Shown here: in pieces, positions 25,338 through 33,448 of the stretch
How positions within the stretch are numbered: the first letter of the stretch is position 1
Layout: each line of letters starts with the position of its first letter
Assembly (NCBI RefSeq): GCF_023073915.1
Contig: NZ_JADPKK010000022.1
Coordinates: 1,426,001-1,490,000 of the forward strand
DNA: 64,000 nucleotides
Direction: 5' to 3'
Source: Bradyrhizobium sp. 149
GTDB taxonomy: Bacteria; Pseudomonadota; Alphaproteobacteria; Rhizobiales; Xanthobacteraceae
Position numbers and translations under genes: made by a program
The notes under the pieces: model-generated
Told to the model about the DNA's origin: nothing
The model's input: only the letters and a program-made list of their open reading frames with translations
Database searches by the model: none

Positions 25338-26057
25338 TTAGTGAATCTCCGCCGAGCGCTTCAGCGCAGCCTTCAGCTTCTCCAGCGAGAAGTCGGGGCT
25401 GCGGGCGATCTCGAGGATCGGCGTCTCGCGGCGGCCGCAGAGCTCGGCGGCCTCGGGCAGCTTTGCGGCGATGTCGCGCGGGATCACGATGGCACCGTGC
25501 TGGTCGGCGTGGATCAGATCGTCGGACTTCACGGTCATGCCGGCGACGCGGACCTCGCCGCCAAAGCTCTCCGCATGCACCCAGGCATGCGACGGACCGA
25601 TCGAGCCGGCCAGCGCCTGGAAGCCAGGTGCCCATTGCGGGATATCGCGGATCGAACCGTCGGTGATCACGCCCAGGCAGCCGAGCGCCTTGTGCACGTT
25701 GCTCTGCACCTCGCCCCAGAACGCACCGTAACCGACGTCGGGACCGTCGATGTCCTGGATCACCGAGATGCGCGGACCGTGGCCGGTGCCGACATATTCG
25801 TAATATTCGATGCGGCGCTTGGACTGCTCTTCCGGCGGCAGCGAATTTTTCAGCACCGAGCGGATCGCGACCGTGCGGGCGTAACCGACGATCGGCGGCA
25901 GATCGGGGAACGGGCAGACCAGCGGCTTGGTGGTGTAGCCGATCAGCCGGCGCTCCGGCGCCACGATCTCCATGGCATTGCAGATCGTCGGCGTGTCATA
26001 TCGGCCCAGCGCTTCGAGGACGGAAGCAGGCAGCGGCCCGGTCGCGGTATCGGTCAC
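25338..26057 (-). CDS. RraA family protein (aldolase/dimethylmenaquinone methyltransferase-like fold)
   Basis: 239 aa. The family core is visible: YDTPTICNAME at the N-terminus, then VITDGSIRDIPQW and DLIHADQHGAIVIPRD. In the wider family these supply metal-binding and substrate residues. Members include RNase E inhibitor RraA and 4-hydroxy-4-methyl-2-oxoglutarate/4-carboxy-4-hydroxy-2-oxoadipate aldolases. Length exceeds the E. coli RraA (about 160 aa), so a catabolic aldolase or lyase role is more likely. No clear partner gene is adjacent. Confidence 0.82.
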   Translation of the reverse strand: MTDTATGPLPASVLEALGRYDTPTICNAMEIVAPERRLIGYTTKPLVCPFPDLPPIVGYARTVAIRSVLKNSLPPEEQSKRRIEYYEYVGTGHGPRISVIQDIDGPDVGYGAFWGEVQSNVHKALGCLGVITDGSIRDIPQWAPGFQALAGSIGPSHAWVHAESFGGEVRVAGMTVKSDDLIHADQHGAIVIPRDIAAKLPEAAELCGRRETPILEIARSPDFSLEKLKAALKRSAEIH

Positions 26058-26166
26058 GGCATTCTCTCCCAGATTGGCGGCCGCTGTTGGCGCGGTACCG
26101 CCGGCACCGGGCGATATAGCCGAGATCGGGGCTCAACCCAACTCAGGGCGCTTCATGGCAGATATC

Positions 26167-26211
26167 CAAGTCTTGCTGTTTCAAGTGTTGCTGTTTCAAG
26201 TCTTGCCGCTC
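26167..26211. repeat. 15-bp tandem repeat, about three units
   Basis: The unit CAAGTCTTGCTGTTT is repeated head to tail at 26167, 26182 (one mismatch) and 26197 (degenerate end). It lies directly downstream of the pssA stop and touches it. Confidence 0.8.
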
Positions 26212-27094
26212 AATGCAGGCTTCCGGGCCGGTCATCGCCCTCGTGCGGCGGCTCCGACAGGTTTGCCCGCGTCGGTGCCGATGGCGGCGACGAGACCTCG
26301 CCTCCCGCCGGCGCGGTGGCTTCCATCGCGCGCGCCTGGTCGCGATAGGATTTGTAGCCGAGCGGCAAAGCGAGCAGATACAGCACCGTGCCGATCGACA
26401 GCACATGCCAGGGATAGGCGATCAGCAGCGCGATGAAGACGATCACCGCGACGAACGCCGGCAGCACCAGTTCGGGCGGCACGCGCATGCGCTTGGTCTT
26501 GCCGGAGAACACCGGCAGGCGCGACACCATCAGAAAGGCGATTAGCAGGGTATACGCAGCCGTCACCGCCGCAGGCAGCCGGCCGAGATCGAGGAACGCG
26601 ACATAGATCGGAAGCAGCACCGTGATCGCGCCGGCCGGCGCCGGCACGCCGGTGAAGAAATTGGCGGCGAAGGCCGGCTTGTTGGGATCGTCCATGGTGG
26701 CATTGAAGCGTGCCAGCCTGAGGCCACCGGAGATCGCGAACACCATCGCGGCGATCCAGCCGGCGTTGCCGAGCTCGTGCAGCTGCCAGAAGTACAGCAT
26801 CAGGCCGGGCGCCACGCCGAAATTGACGAAGTCGGCGAGGCTGTCGAGCTCGGCGCCGAATTTGGACTGGCCCTTGATCATGCGCGCGATGCGGCCGTCG
26901 ATGCCGTCAAGCGCCGCTGCGAACACGATGGCGTAGACCGCGAGCGACATCCGCCCCTCGATCGAGAGCCGGATCGAGGTCAGGCCTGCGCAGATCGCCA
27001 GCAGCGTGATGACGTTGGGCACCAGCATCCGCACCGGGATCGGTCGGAACCGCCGGCGGCGCACATCAGGATCTTTGAAGTCATAGGCCGTCAT
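26210..27094 (-). CDS. pssA: CDP-diacylglycerol–serine O-phosphatidyltransferase
   Basis: 294 aa. The CDP-alcohol phosphotransferase signature is complete: DGIDGRIARMIKGQSKFG, then AELDSLADF (DGx2ARx8Gx3Dx3D). Several membrane helices follow. It makes phosphatidylserine from CDP-diacylglycerol and serine. It lies 86 bases downstream of psd, whose product decarboxylates phosphatidylserine to phosphatidylethanolamine. The last 30 or so residues are polar and probably disordered. Confidence 0.94.
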   Translation of the reverse strand: MTAYDFKDPDVRRRRFRPIPVRMLVPNVITLLAICAGLTSIRLSIEGRMSLAVYAIVFAAALDGIDGRIARMIKGQSKFGAELDSLADFVNFGVAPGLMLYFWQLHELGNAGWIAAMVFAISGGLRLARFNATMDDPNKPAFAANFFTGVPAPAGAITVLLPIYVAFLDLGRLPAAVTAAYTLLIAFLMVSRLPVFSGKTKRMRVPPELVLPAFVAVIVFIALLIAYPWHVLSIGTVLYLLALPLGYKSYRDQARAMEATAPAGGEVSSPPSAPTRANLSEPPHEGDDRPGSLH

Positions 27095-27180
27095 GGCTCG
27101 TCCTCACCTTGGGGCGAGATATAGCAAGCCGCGTTCCCCTCCGCCATTGCGGCGGAAGGTCCCCTGGACCGACTTATTGG

Positions 27181-27879
27181 TTAATTGGCGCGGTAGGCGC
27201 GACTCGGGTCGTCTCCGGCGAGATCGGCCAGAATCGTCTCGCCGGCGATCGCGGTCTGGCCTTCCGAGACCAGCGCCTTGGTGCCCACCGGCAGATACAC
27301 GTCGAGCCGCGAGCCGAAGCGGATCAGGCCGAAACGCTCACCGGCGCCGATCACCTGGCCCTCTTTGACGAAGCAGACGATGCGCTTGGCGACCAGCCCG
27401 GCGATCTGGACCACGCCGACCCGCGCCGTCGGCGTCGTGATGACCAGCGAGTTGCGCTCATTGTCCTCGCTCGCCTTGTCCAGCTCGGCATTGATGAACA
27501 GCCCGGGGCGGTAGGCGATACGGTCCACCCGGCCCGCGATCGGGCTGCGGTTCACGTGGCAGTTGAACACGCTCATGAACACCGAGATGCGCGGCAGCGG
27601 CCGGTCGCCGAGCCCGAGCTCGGCCGGCGGCAGCGCCATGGTGATCATCGAGACGCGGCCGTCGGCCGGCGACACCACGAGCCCCTCGCGCACCGGCGTC
27701 ACCCTGACGGGGTCGCGGAAGAACAGCGCGCACCACACGGTCAGGATGGTGCCGATCCATCCCAAAGGCGACCACAGCCAGAACAGGATGAGGCTTGCCA
27801 GCGCAAAGCCACCGATGAAGGGATAGCCCTCCTTGTGGATCGGCGGGATCTGACGCTGGATCGAATCGAGAATGGACAT
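27181..27879 (-). CDS. psd: Phosphatidylserine decarboxylase proenzyme
   Basis: 232 aa, the short Psd type of alphaproteobacteria. Self-cleavage at the Gly-Ser bond in IRFGSRLDVYLP would generate the pyruvoyl group. The upstream segments FMSVFNCHVNRSP and GVVQIAGLVAKRIVCF are typical. It converts phosphatidylserine to phosphatidylethanolamine at the inner membrane. It precedes pssA in the same direction, so the two steps are encoded together. Confidence 0.94.
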   Translation of the reverse strand: MSILDSIQRQIPPIHKEGYPFIGGFALASLILFWLWSPLGWIGTILTVWCALFFRDPVRVTPVREGLVVSPADGRVSMITMALPPAELGLGDRPLPRISVFMSVFNCHVNRSPIAGRVDRIAYRPGLFINAELDKASEDNERNSLVITTPTARVGVVQIAGLVAKRIVCFVKEGQVIGAGERFGLIRFGSRLDVYLPVGTKALVSEGQTAIAGETILADLAGDDPSRAYRAN

Positions 27880-27962
27880 CGCTATCTGCCGCTCAGGGTT
27901 GATGGCGCAGGTCGTTCCGCGCGGTGGAGTTGTTTAGGCCAGAGTTGGGACCGGAGACAAGG

Positions 27963-29918
27963 TCACTCCGCCGCCGCAGGTGTCGTCAGGGCGTCGGCGA
28001 CCAGGGGTGGCTCCCGGTTGGGCGTCTCGCCGGAATCGGCCATCCTGGCCAGTTTCTCGCGCGCCGCCTCCGCCTCGCGCTGCCTGTTCCACATGCTGGC
28101 GTAAAGCCCCGCCTCCGCGAGCAGTTTTGCGTGGGTGCCGCGTTCGGCGATGCGGCCCTGGTCCAGCACGATGATCTCGTCGGCGCCGACGATAGTCGAG
28201 AGCCGATGGGCGATCACCAGCGAGGTGCGGTTCTTCGCGACGCGCTCGAGCGCGCCCTGGATCTCGTGCTCAGTGTGGGTGTCCAGCGCGGAGGTCGCCT
28301 CGTCGAGCACCAGGATCGGCGGCGCCTTCAACACGGTGCGCGCGATCGCGACGCGCTGCTTTTCGCCTCCGGATAGCTTGAGGCCGCGCTCGCCGACCTG
28401 GGTCTCGTAGCCCTTCGGCGCCATGCGGATGAAATGATCGATCTGCGCCAGCCGCGCGGCCTGCTCGACCTCGGCATCGCTGGCGTCCCAGCGGCCGTAG
28501 CGAATGTTGTAGCGGATGCTGTCGTTGAACAGCACGGTGTCCTGCGGCACCATTCCGATGGAGGCGCGCAAGCTGGCCTGCGTGACTTCCCGAATGTCCT
28601 GGCCGTCGATCAGGATCTTGCCGCCGGAAATGTCGTAGAGGCGAAATAAAAGGCGTGAGATGGTCGACTTGCCCGCACCTGACGGGCCGACGATCGCGAC
28701 GGTCTTGCCGGCCGGCACCTCGAAGCTGATGCCCTTGAGGATCGGGCGCGCAGGCTCATAGGCAAAGCGCACGTCTTCGAAACGCACCGTGCCGGCCGAG
28801 ACCACCAGCGGCTTCGCGTCCGGCGCGTCCTTGATCTCGGCCTCGCGCCCCAGCACGTTGAACATCTTCTCGATATCGATGATGGCCTGCTTGATCTCGC
28901 GATAGACCATGCCCATGAAGTTCAACGGCTGGTAAAGCTGAATCATCATGGCGTTGACCAGCACGAAATCACCGACCGTGTTGGTGCCGTTGCGCACGCC
29001 GATCGCGCACATCAGCATGGTCGCAGTGAGTCCCAGCGTGAAGATCACGGCCTGCCCGGTGTTGAGCACGGCAAGCGAGGTATAGGCCTGGACGCTCGAC
29101 TCCTCGTAACGCGCGACCGATCGGTCGTAGCGCTGCGCCTCACGGATCTCGGCGCTGAAATATTTGACGGTCTCGTAGTTGAGCAGCGAGTCGATGGCCT
29201 TGGTGTTCGCCTCGGTGTCGGCATCGTTCATCTTGCGGCGGATGCCGATCCGCCACTCGGTCGCGATGTAGGTGTAGTACATGTAGACCGCGACGGTGAC
29301 GAGGGTCGCAAGCACGTAACGCCAATCGAACTGCCACAGCAGCACCGCCATCAGCAGCGACACCTCGACGATGGTCGGGATCAGCTGCAGGATCACCATG
29401 CGCACGATGACCTCGATACCCTCCCGGCCGCGCTCGAGCACGCGCGTCAGGCCGCCGGTCTTGCGCTCCAGATGAAAGCGCAGCGACAGTTCATGCATGT
29501 GGATGAAGGTGATGGTGGCGAGCTTGCGCACCGCGTGCATCGCGACGCGGGCAAAGATGCCGTCGCGCCATTGCGTCAGCACCGCCATCACGATGCGCAT
29601 CACGCCGTAGCTGGCGGTCAGCAGCAATGGCGAGGCGATCACCCAGAGGTGCCAATTGTCGGCCTGAACCGGCGCGGTGTTGGCGCCGGTCAGCGCGTCG
29701 GTCGCCCATTTGAAGCTGAAAGGAACCGTCAGCGTGATCAGCTTGGCCGCGAGCAGCAGCACCATCGACCAGACCACGCGCATCTTCAGGTCAAAACGGT
29801 CGCCTGGCCAGATATAGGGCCACAGATGCGCCAGCGTGCCCATCAGCGTGGCCCGCTCCAGCGGTCCCCCGGCAGGATCAGGAACGTTGGGGCGGGCGGG
29901 CGATTGAGCTTGGTCCAT
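27963..29918 (-). CDS. ABC exporter, Atm1/HMT-type (permease–ATPase fusion)
   Basis: 651 aa half-transporter. The N-terminal membrane domain has about six helices. The ATPase follows with GPSGAGKST (Walker A), LSGGEKQRVAIAR (signature) and ILVLDEATSALD (Walker B). The membrane domain (LTRVLERGREGIEVIVRM, LLNYETVKYF) is characteristic of the Atm1 group, which exports glutathione-linked sulfur or metal compounds. ATG 29918 is favoured. A terminator-like hairpin lies 15 bases before it. It is upstream of psd but with an 83-base gap. Confidence 0.9.
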   Translation of the reverse strand: MDQAQSPARPNVPDPAGGPLERATLMGTLAHLWPYIWPGDRFDLKMRVVWSMVLLLAAKLITLTVPFSFKWATDALTGANTAPVQADNWHLWVIASPLLLTASYGVMRIVMAVLTQWRDGIFARVAMHAVRKLATITFIHMHELSLRFHLERKTGGLTRVLERGREGIEVIVRMVILQLIPTIVEVSLLMAVLLWQFDWRYVLATLVTVAVYMYYTYIATEWRIGIRRKMNDADTEANTKAIDSLLNYETVKYFSAEIREAQRYDRSVARYEESSVQAYTSLAVLNTGQAVIFTLGLTATMLMCAIGVRNGTNTVGDFVLVNAMMIQLYQPLNFMGMVYREIKQAIIDIEKMFNVLGREAEIKDAPDAKPLVVSAGTVRFEDVRFAYEPARPILKGISFEVPAGKTVAIVGPSGAGKSTISRLLFRLYDISGGKILIDGQDIREVTQASLRASIGMVPQDTVLFNDSIRYNIRYGRWDASDAEVEQAARLAQIDHFIRMAPKGYETQVGERGLKLSGGEKQRVAIARTVLKAPPILVLDEATSALDTHTEHEIQGALERVAKNRTSLVIAHRLSTIVGADEIIVLDQGRIAERGTHAKLLAEAGLYASMWNRQREAEAAREKLARMADSGETPNREPPLVADALTTPAAAE

Positions 29919-29932
29919 CAAGAAACCTGAAA

Positions 29933-29951
29933 AGCCCGCGGAATGCGGGCT
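29933..29951 (-). promoter_or_regulatory. Hairpin in the leader of the Atm1-type gene
   Basis: On the minus strand AGCCCGC-ATTCC-GCGGGCT is a perfect 7-bp stem followed by TTTC and then the start region of the ABC exporter. It looks like a weak intrinsic terminator, but no minus-strand gene lies upstream within the divergent 193-base region. It could act as a leader attenuator or simply shape the leader RNA. Confidence 0.45.
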
Positions 29952-30111
29952 GAGTTGCCATTAACGATTTTCCTTCGTCATATAGAGACTTACCGATGCC
30001 CATGCACCCCGCCAGATGGCGAATCTTCGATTGTTCGTCGTCGTTTACCGGTAGATTTCCGGAAGTCCCGAATCACCGATTGGGCTTGACGCCTCTTCGC
30101 TGCAATGCATC

Positions 30112-30726
30112 ATGACACTAATGAGCATCATCAAAACCGTCTGCGTCTATTGCGGCTCCGGCCCTGGAACCAATCCCCGCTTCACCGAAGGCGCCAAGGC
30201 GTTCGGCAAGGCGCTCGCCGAGAACAACATCCGTCTGGTCTATGGCGGCGGCTCGCTCGGCCTGATGGGCTCGGTCGCGACCTCCGTGCTCGATCACGGC
30301 GGCACCGTCACCGGCATCATCCCCGACTTCCTGCGGATGCGCGAGAACGCGCTGACGCGCGTGCAGGAGATGATCGTCACCCCCGACATGCACGAGCGCA
30401 AGCGGCTGATGTTCGAACGCTCTGATGCCTTCGTGGCCCTGCCGGGCGGCGTCGGCACGCTGGAGGAGCTGGTCGAGCAACTGACCTGGAAGCAGCTCGG
30501 CCGTCACGCCAAGCCGGTGCTGCTGGCCAACATCGATAATTTCTGGGAGCCGCTGTTCTCGCTGCTGTCGCACATGCGCCAGACCGAATTCATCCGCGCC
30601 GGGCTTTCGGTCGACATCCTCAAGGCCGATCGGATCGAGGAGATTTTGCCGAAGCTGAAGGCGGCCGCGGCACAGATCGAAGATGCGGAAAAGCAGATCG
30701 CCCCGGAAATGGCACGCAAGCTTTAG
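30112..30726 (+). CDS. LOG-family cytokinin riboside 5'-monophosphate phosphoribohydrolase
   Basis: 204 aa. The LOG signature PGGVGTLEELVEQLTW is present, with VCVYCGSGPG and LVYGGGSLGLMG at the nucleotide-binding N-terminus. LOG proteins release free cytokinin bases from nucleotides; bacterial homologues may also act on other nucleotide 5'-monophosphates. ATG 30112 and ATG 30121 are both possible. It overlaps the convergent VOC gene by 4 bases. Confidence 0.9.
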   Translation: MTLMSIIKTVCVYCGSGPGTNPRFTEGAKAFGKALAENNIRLVYGGGSLGLMGSVATSVLDHGGTVTGIIPDFLRMRENALTRVQEMIVTPDMHERKRLMFERSDAFVALPGGVGTLEELVEQLTWKQLGRHAKPVLLANIDNFWEPLFSLLSHMRQTEFIRAGLSVDILKADRIEEILPKLKAAAAQIEDAEKQIAPEMARKL

Positions 30727-31100
30727 TCCGCAGGAAACGTCACCGCCTCGATCCGGTTGCCATCGGGGTCGATGACGAAGGCGGCGTAATAGCGCACGCG
30801 GTCGTGCGGGCGGATACCCGGCGCCCCGTCGGACGCGCCGCCGGCGGACAGCGCGGCAGCGTGAAATGCATCGACCTCGGCGGTCGTCTTGGCCCGCAGG
30901 CAGATATGCACGCCGCTCTCCGGCGTGACGTGCGGCATTTCCTCGCGCAGATTGATCCAGAATTCGGGATAGGCCTTGCCAAAGCCGACCGTGCGCGGCC
31001 GCGTGACGACGCGCGTGAGCCCGAGGGCCGCGAGTATCGCTTCGTAGAAGCGAGCGGAGCGATCGAGATCGCTGACGCCCACGGAGATGTGGTCGATCAT
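30723..31100 (-). CDS. Glyoxalase/VOC-family protein
   Basis: 125 aa, a single vicinal-oxygen-chelate domain. MIDHISVGVSDLDRSARFYE and the C-terminal FVIDPDGNRIEAVTFP are the two typical ends, with a possible metal ligand His4 and Glu in RIEAV. Substrate cannot be deduced; resistance enzymes, glyoxalases and isomerases share this fold. It converges on the LOG gene. Confidence 0.88.
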   Translation of the reverse strand: MIDHISVGVSDLDRSARFYEAILAALGLTRVVTRPRTVGFGKAYPEFWINLREEMPHVTPESGVHICLRAKTTAEVDAFHAAALSAGGASDGAPGIRPHDRVRYYAAFVIDPDGNRIEAVTFPAD

Positions 31101-31121
31101 TGTTTATCTCCCCTCTCTCCT

Positions 31122-31201
31122 CGTCATTGCGAGCGGAGTGAAGCAATCCAGAATCTTTCCACCGAGACAGTCTGGATTGCTTCGCTTCGCTCGCAATGAC
31201 G
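31122..31201. repeat. Dispersed palindromic repeat
   Basis: Two long inverted arms start CGTCATTGCGAGCGGAGTG and end CGCTTCGCTCGCAATGACG, with AAGCAATCCAGA/TCTGGATTGCTT as the inner stem and a loop of about 17 bases. I recognise this as a common alphaproteobacterial intergenic repeat. It lies between cimA (stop 31225) and the VOC gene start (31100). Confidence 0.85.
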
Positions 31202-31224
31202 GCGTTTGCGGCGCCGTCGACGCC

Positions 31225-32823
31225 CTACGCCGGCGCGCCCGACTTCACCAGCTTGTAGATCACCGAATCCATCAGCGCCTGGAACGAGGCGTCGATGATG
31301 TTGGGGGACACGCCGACCGTGGTCCAGCTGTCGCCGTTCTCGTCCTCGCTCTCGATCAGGACGCGCGTGACCGCGCCGGTGCCGCCGTTGAGGATACGGA
31401 CGCGGTAGTCGATCAGCGTCAGGCCCTCGATGTATTTCTGGTACTTGCCGAGATCCTTGCGCAAGGCCACGTCGAGCGCGTTGACGGGACCGTTGCCTTC
31501 GGCGGCCGAAATCAGATGCTCGCCGGCGACGTCGACCTTGACCACCGCCAGCGCCACGGTGACGCGCTCGCCATGCGAATTGTAGCGCTGCTCGACATTG
31601 ACGTCGAATTGCTCGACCTGGAAATAATGCGGCACCTTGCCGAGCGTGCGCCGCGCCAGCAGATCGAACGAGGCGTTGGCGGATTCATAGGCGTAGCCCT
31701 GCGCCTCGCGCTCCTTCAATTCCTCGACCAGCCGCGTCAGCTTCGGATCGCTCTTCTCATAGGCGATACCGGCGCGGTCGAGCTCCGCAATGACATTGGA
31801 GCGGCCGGCCTGGTCGGACACCAGCACCTTGCGGTGGTTGCCGACCAATTCAGGCAAGACGTGCTCGTAGGTCTGCGGATCCTTCAGCACGGCGGAGGCA
31901 TGAATGCCGGTCTTGGTGACGAAGGCGCTCTCGCCGACATAGGCCGCATGCCGGTTCGGCACGCGGTTGAGCATGTCGTCGAGCGTGCGCGACACCTTGA
32001 CGAGGGTTGCGAGCTTCTCCGCCGTGACGCCGATCTCGAATGCGCCGGCAAACTCCGCCTTCAGCTTCAAGGTCGGGATCAGCGAGCAGAGATTGGCGTT
32101 GCCGCAGCGCTCGCCGAGGCCGTTCAGCGTGCCCTGGATCTGCCGCGCGCCAGCGCGCACCGCCGCGAGCGAATTCGCCACCGCCTGCTCGGTGTCGTTA
32201 TGGGCGTGGATGCCGAGATGATCGCCGGGGATGTGCTTCACCACTTCGGTGACGATAGCCTCGACCTCGTGCGGCATGGTGCCGCCGTTGGTGTCGCACA
32301 GCACCACCCAGCGCGCGCCGGCTTCATAGGCGGCCTTGGCGCAGGCGAGTGCGAACGCCGAATCCTCTTTGTAGCCGTCGAAAAAGTGCTCGCAGTCGAG
32401 CATGACCTCGCGGCCGGCGGCCTTGGCCGCCGCGACGCTGTCGCGTATGGAGGCGAGGTTCTCTTCCTTCGTCGTCTCCAGCGCAACGCGCACCTGATAG
32501 GCCGACGCCTTCGCCACGAAGCAGATCGCGTCGGCTTTTGCTTCCAGCAGCCCGGCCACACCGGGATCGTTGGAGACCGATCGCCCCGCCCGGCGTGTCA
32601 TGCCGAATGCCGTGAAGCGCGCATGTGCGAGCTTTGGCTTGGTGCCGAAAAACTCGGTGTCGGTCGGATTGGCGCCGGGATAACCGCCCTCGACATAGTC
32701 GATGCCGAGTTCATCGAGCATCTGGGCGATGATCTGCTTGTCGGTCAGCGTGAAATCGACGCCATTGGTCTGCGCGCCATCGCGCAGCGTGGTGTCGAAC
32801 AGATAAAGACGCTCCTTGCTCAT
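31225..32823 (-). CDS. cimA: (R)-citramalate synthase
   Basis: 532 aa. The DRE-TIM N-terminus YLFDTTLRDGAQTNGVDF and the metal-site HAHND segment (GIHAHNDTEQAVANS) are present. A C-terminal LeuA-type allosteric domain (YRVRILNGGTGAVTRVLIE) follows. The sequence matches the CimA/TIGR00977 type rather than LeuA. It condenses pyruvate and acetyl-CoA, giving a threonine-independent route to isoleucine. ATG 32823 overlaps the stop of the upstream GNAT gene (ATGA), so the two are coupled. Confidence 0.9.
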   Translation of the reverse strand: MSKERLYLFDTTLRDGAQTNGVDFTLTDKQIIAQMLDELGIDYVEGGYPGANPTDTEFFGTKPKLAHARFTAFGMTRRAGRSVSNDPGVAGLLEAKADAICFVAKASAYQVRVALETTKEENLASIRDSVAAAKAAGREVMLDCEHFFDGYKEDSAFALACAKAAYEAGARWVVLCDTNGGTMPHEVEAIVTEVVKHIPGDHLGIHAHNDTEQAVANSLAAVRAGARQIQGTLNGLGERCGNANLCSLIPTLKLKAEFAGAFEIGVTAEKLATLVKVSRTLDDMLNRVPNRHAAYVGESAFVTKTGIHASAVLKDPQTYEHVLPELVGNHRKVLVSDQAGRSNVIAELDRAGIAYEKSDPKLTRLVEELKEREAQGYAYESANASFDLLARRTLGKVPHYFQVEQFDVNVEQRYNSHGERVTVALAVVKVDVAGEHLISAAEGNGPVNALDVALRKDLGKYQKYIEGLTLIDYRVRILNGGTGAVTRVLIESEDENGDSWTTVGVSPNIIDASFQALMDSVIYKLVKSGAPA

Positions 32824-33329
32824 TGCAGCGCTCCCGACGTGGGTCCGTTGCCGAGCGTCTTCTGCATGGTGGTGTTGGCCAGCCACTCGTCATTGACGGT
32901 GATGCTGTTGCGCTGCATGGCGACATAGCCGCGCTTGGCGAAAAAGCCCTGCGCGTTGTCGCTGGCGTCGACCGTCAGCTTGTCGGCGCCGCGGCCACCC
33001 GCGAGCTTTTCCAGCGCATCGACGAGCATCGTCGCAAGGCCCTGCCCGGCTACGGCCGGATGCACATAGAGCATGCGAATATGATCCTTGCCGCGCAGCG
33101 AGGCAAAGCCCACCGGTGATCCCTCCAGCGTTGCGATCAGGGTCAGGTCGGAGGCGAGCCGCTTGCCGAATTCTTCGTCCTCCGCCGCCGCCATCCAGGC
33201 CTGCTGCTGCGCCTCGTTATAGTCGTCGCCGGTCAGTTCTTCGATGCTGGCGGTGAAGATCGCGGCGAGAACCGGCACGTCCTCCGCCAGGAAGGGCCGC
33301 AAGCCAGGCTTTGGGAGTGCTTGTGCCAT
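32820..33329 (-). CDS. GNAT-family N-acetyltransferase
   Basis: 169 aa from ATG 33329. The acetyl-CoA-binding motif A is visible as IRMLYVHPAVAGQGLATMLV, followed by LTVDASDNAQGFFAKRGY (motif B). The substrate is unknown. The gene sits between the cysS-linked small membrane protein and cimA, with overlapping or near-overlapping junctions on both sides. This implies one cysS–small ORF–GNAT–cimA transcript. A longer frame upstream runs through the small ORF and cysS in other frames and is not coding. Confidence 0.88.
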   Translation of the reverse strand: MAQALPKPGLRPFLAEDVPVLAAIFTASIEELTGDDYNEAQQQAWMAAAEDEEFGKRLASDLTLIATLEGSPVGFASLRGKDHIRMLYVHPAVAGQGLATMLVDALEKLAGGRGADKLTVDASDNAQGFFAKRGYVAMQRNSITVNDEWLANTTMQKTLGNGPTSGALQ

Positions 33330-33334
33330 CGTCT

Positions 33335-33448
33335 TCACCACATCCCATAGAGTTTCAGCGCCAGCGCCACGGCGGCGCCGAGCAGCAGGATTTTCAGCGC
33401 GATGTAATAGAGCCAGTGCCGCGGAAAAGGCGTGTCGGGCCGCTTCAT
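33335..33448 (-). CDS. Small single-helix membrane protein, 37 aa
   Basis: It starts MKRPDTPFPRHWLYYIALK and has one hydrophobic helix (ILLLGAAVALALKLYG). ATG 33448 overlaps the cysS stop (ATGA, 33445–33448) and is preceded by GGGAGGTCGCGCG. The stop lies 5 bases before the GNAT gene start. The tight packing and good start site support a real gene. Function is unknown. Confidence 0.75.
   Translation of the reverse strand: MKRPDTPFPRHWLYYIALKILLLGAAVALALKLYGMW

Noticed and set aside
31087..32928. A 613-aa plus-strand frame over cimA
   Set aside because: It is the complement of a well-supported gene and starts inside a palindromic repeat.
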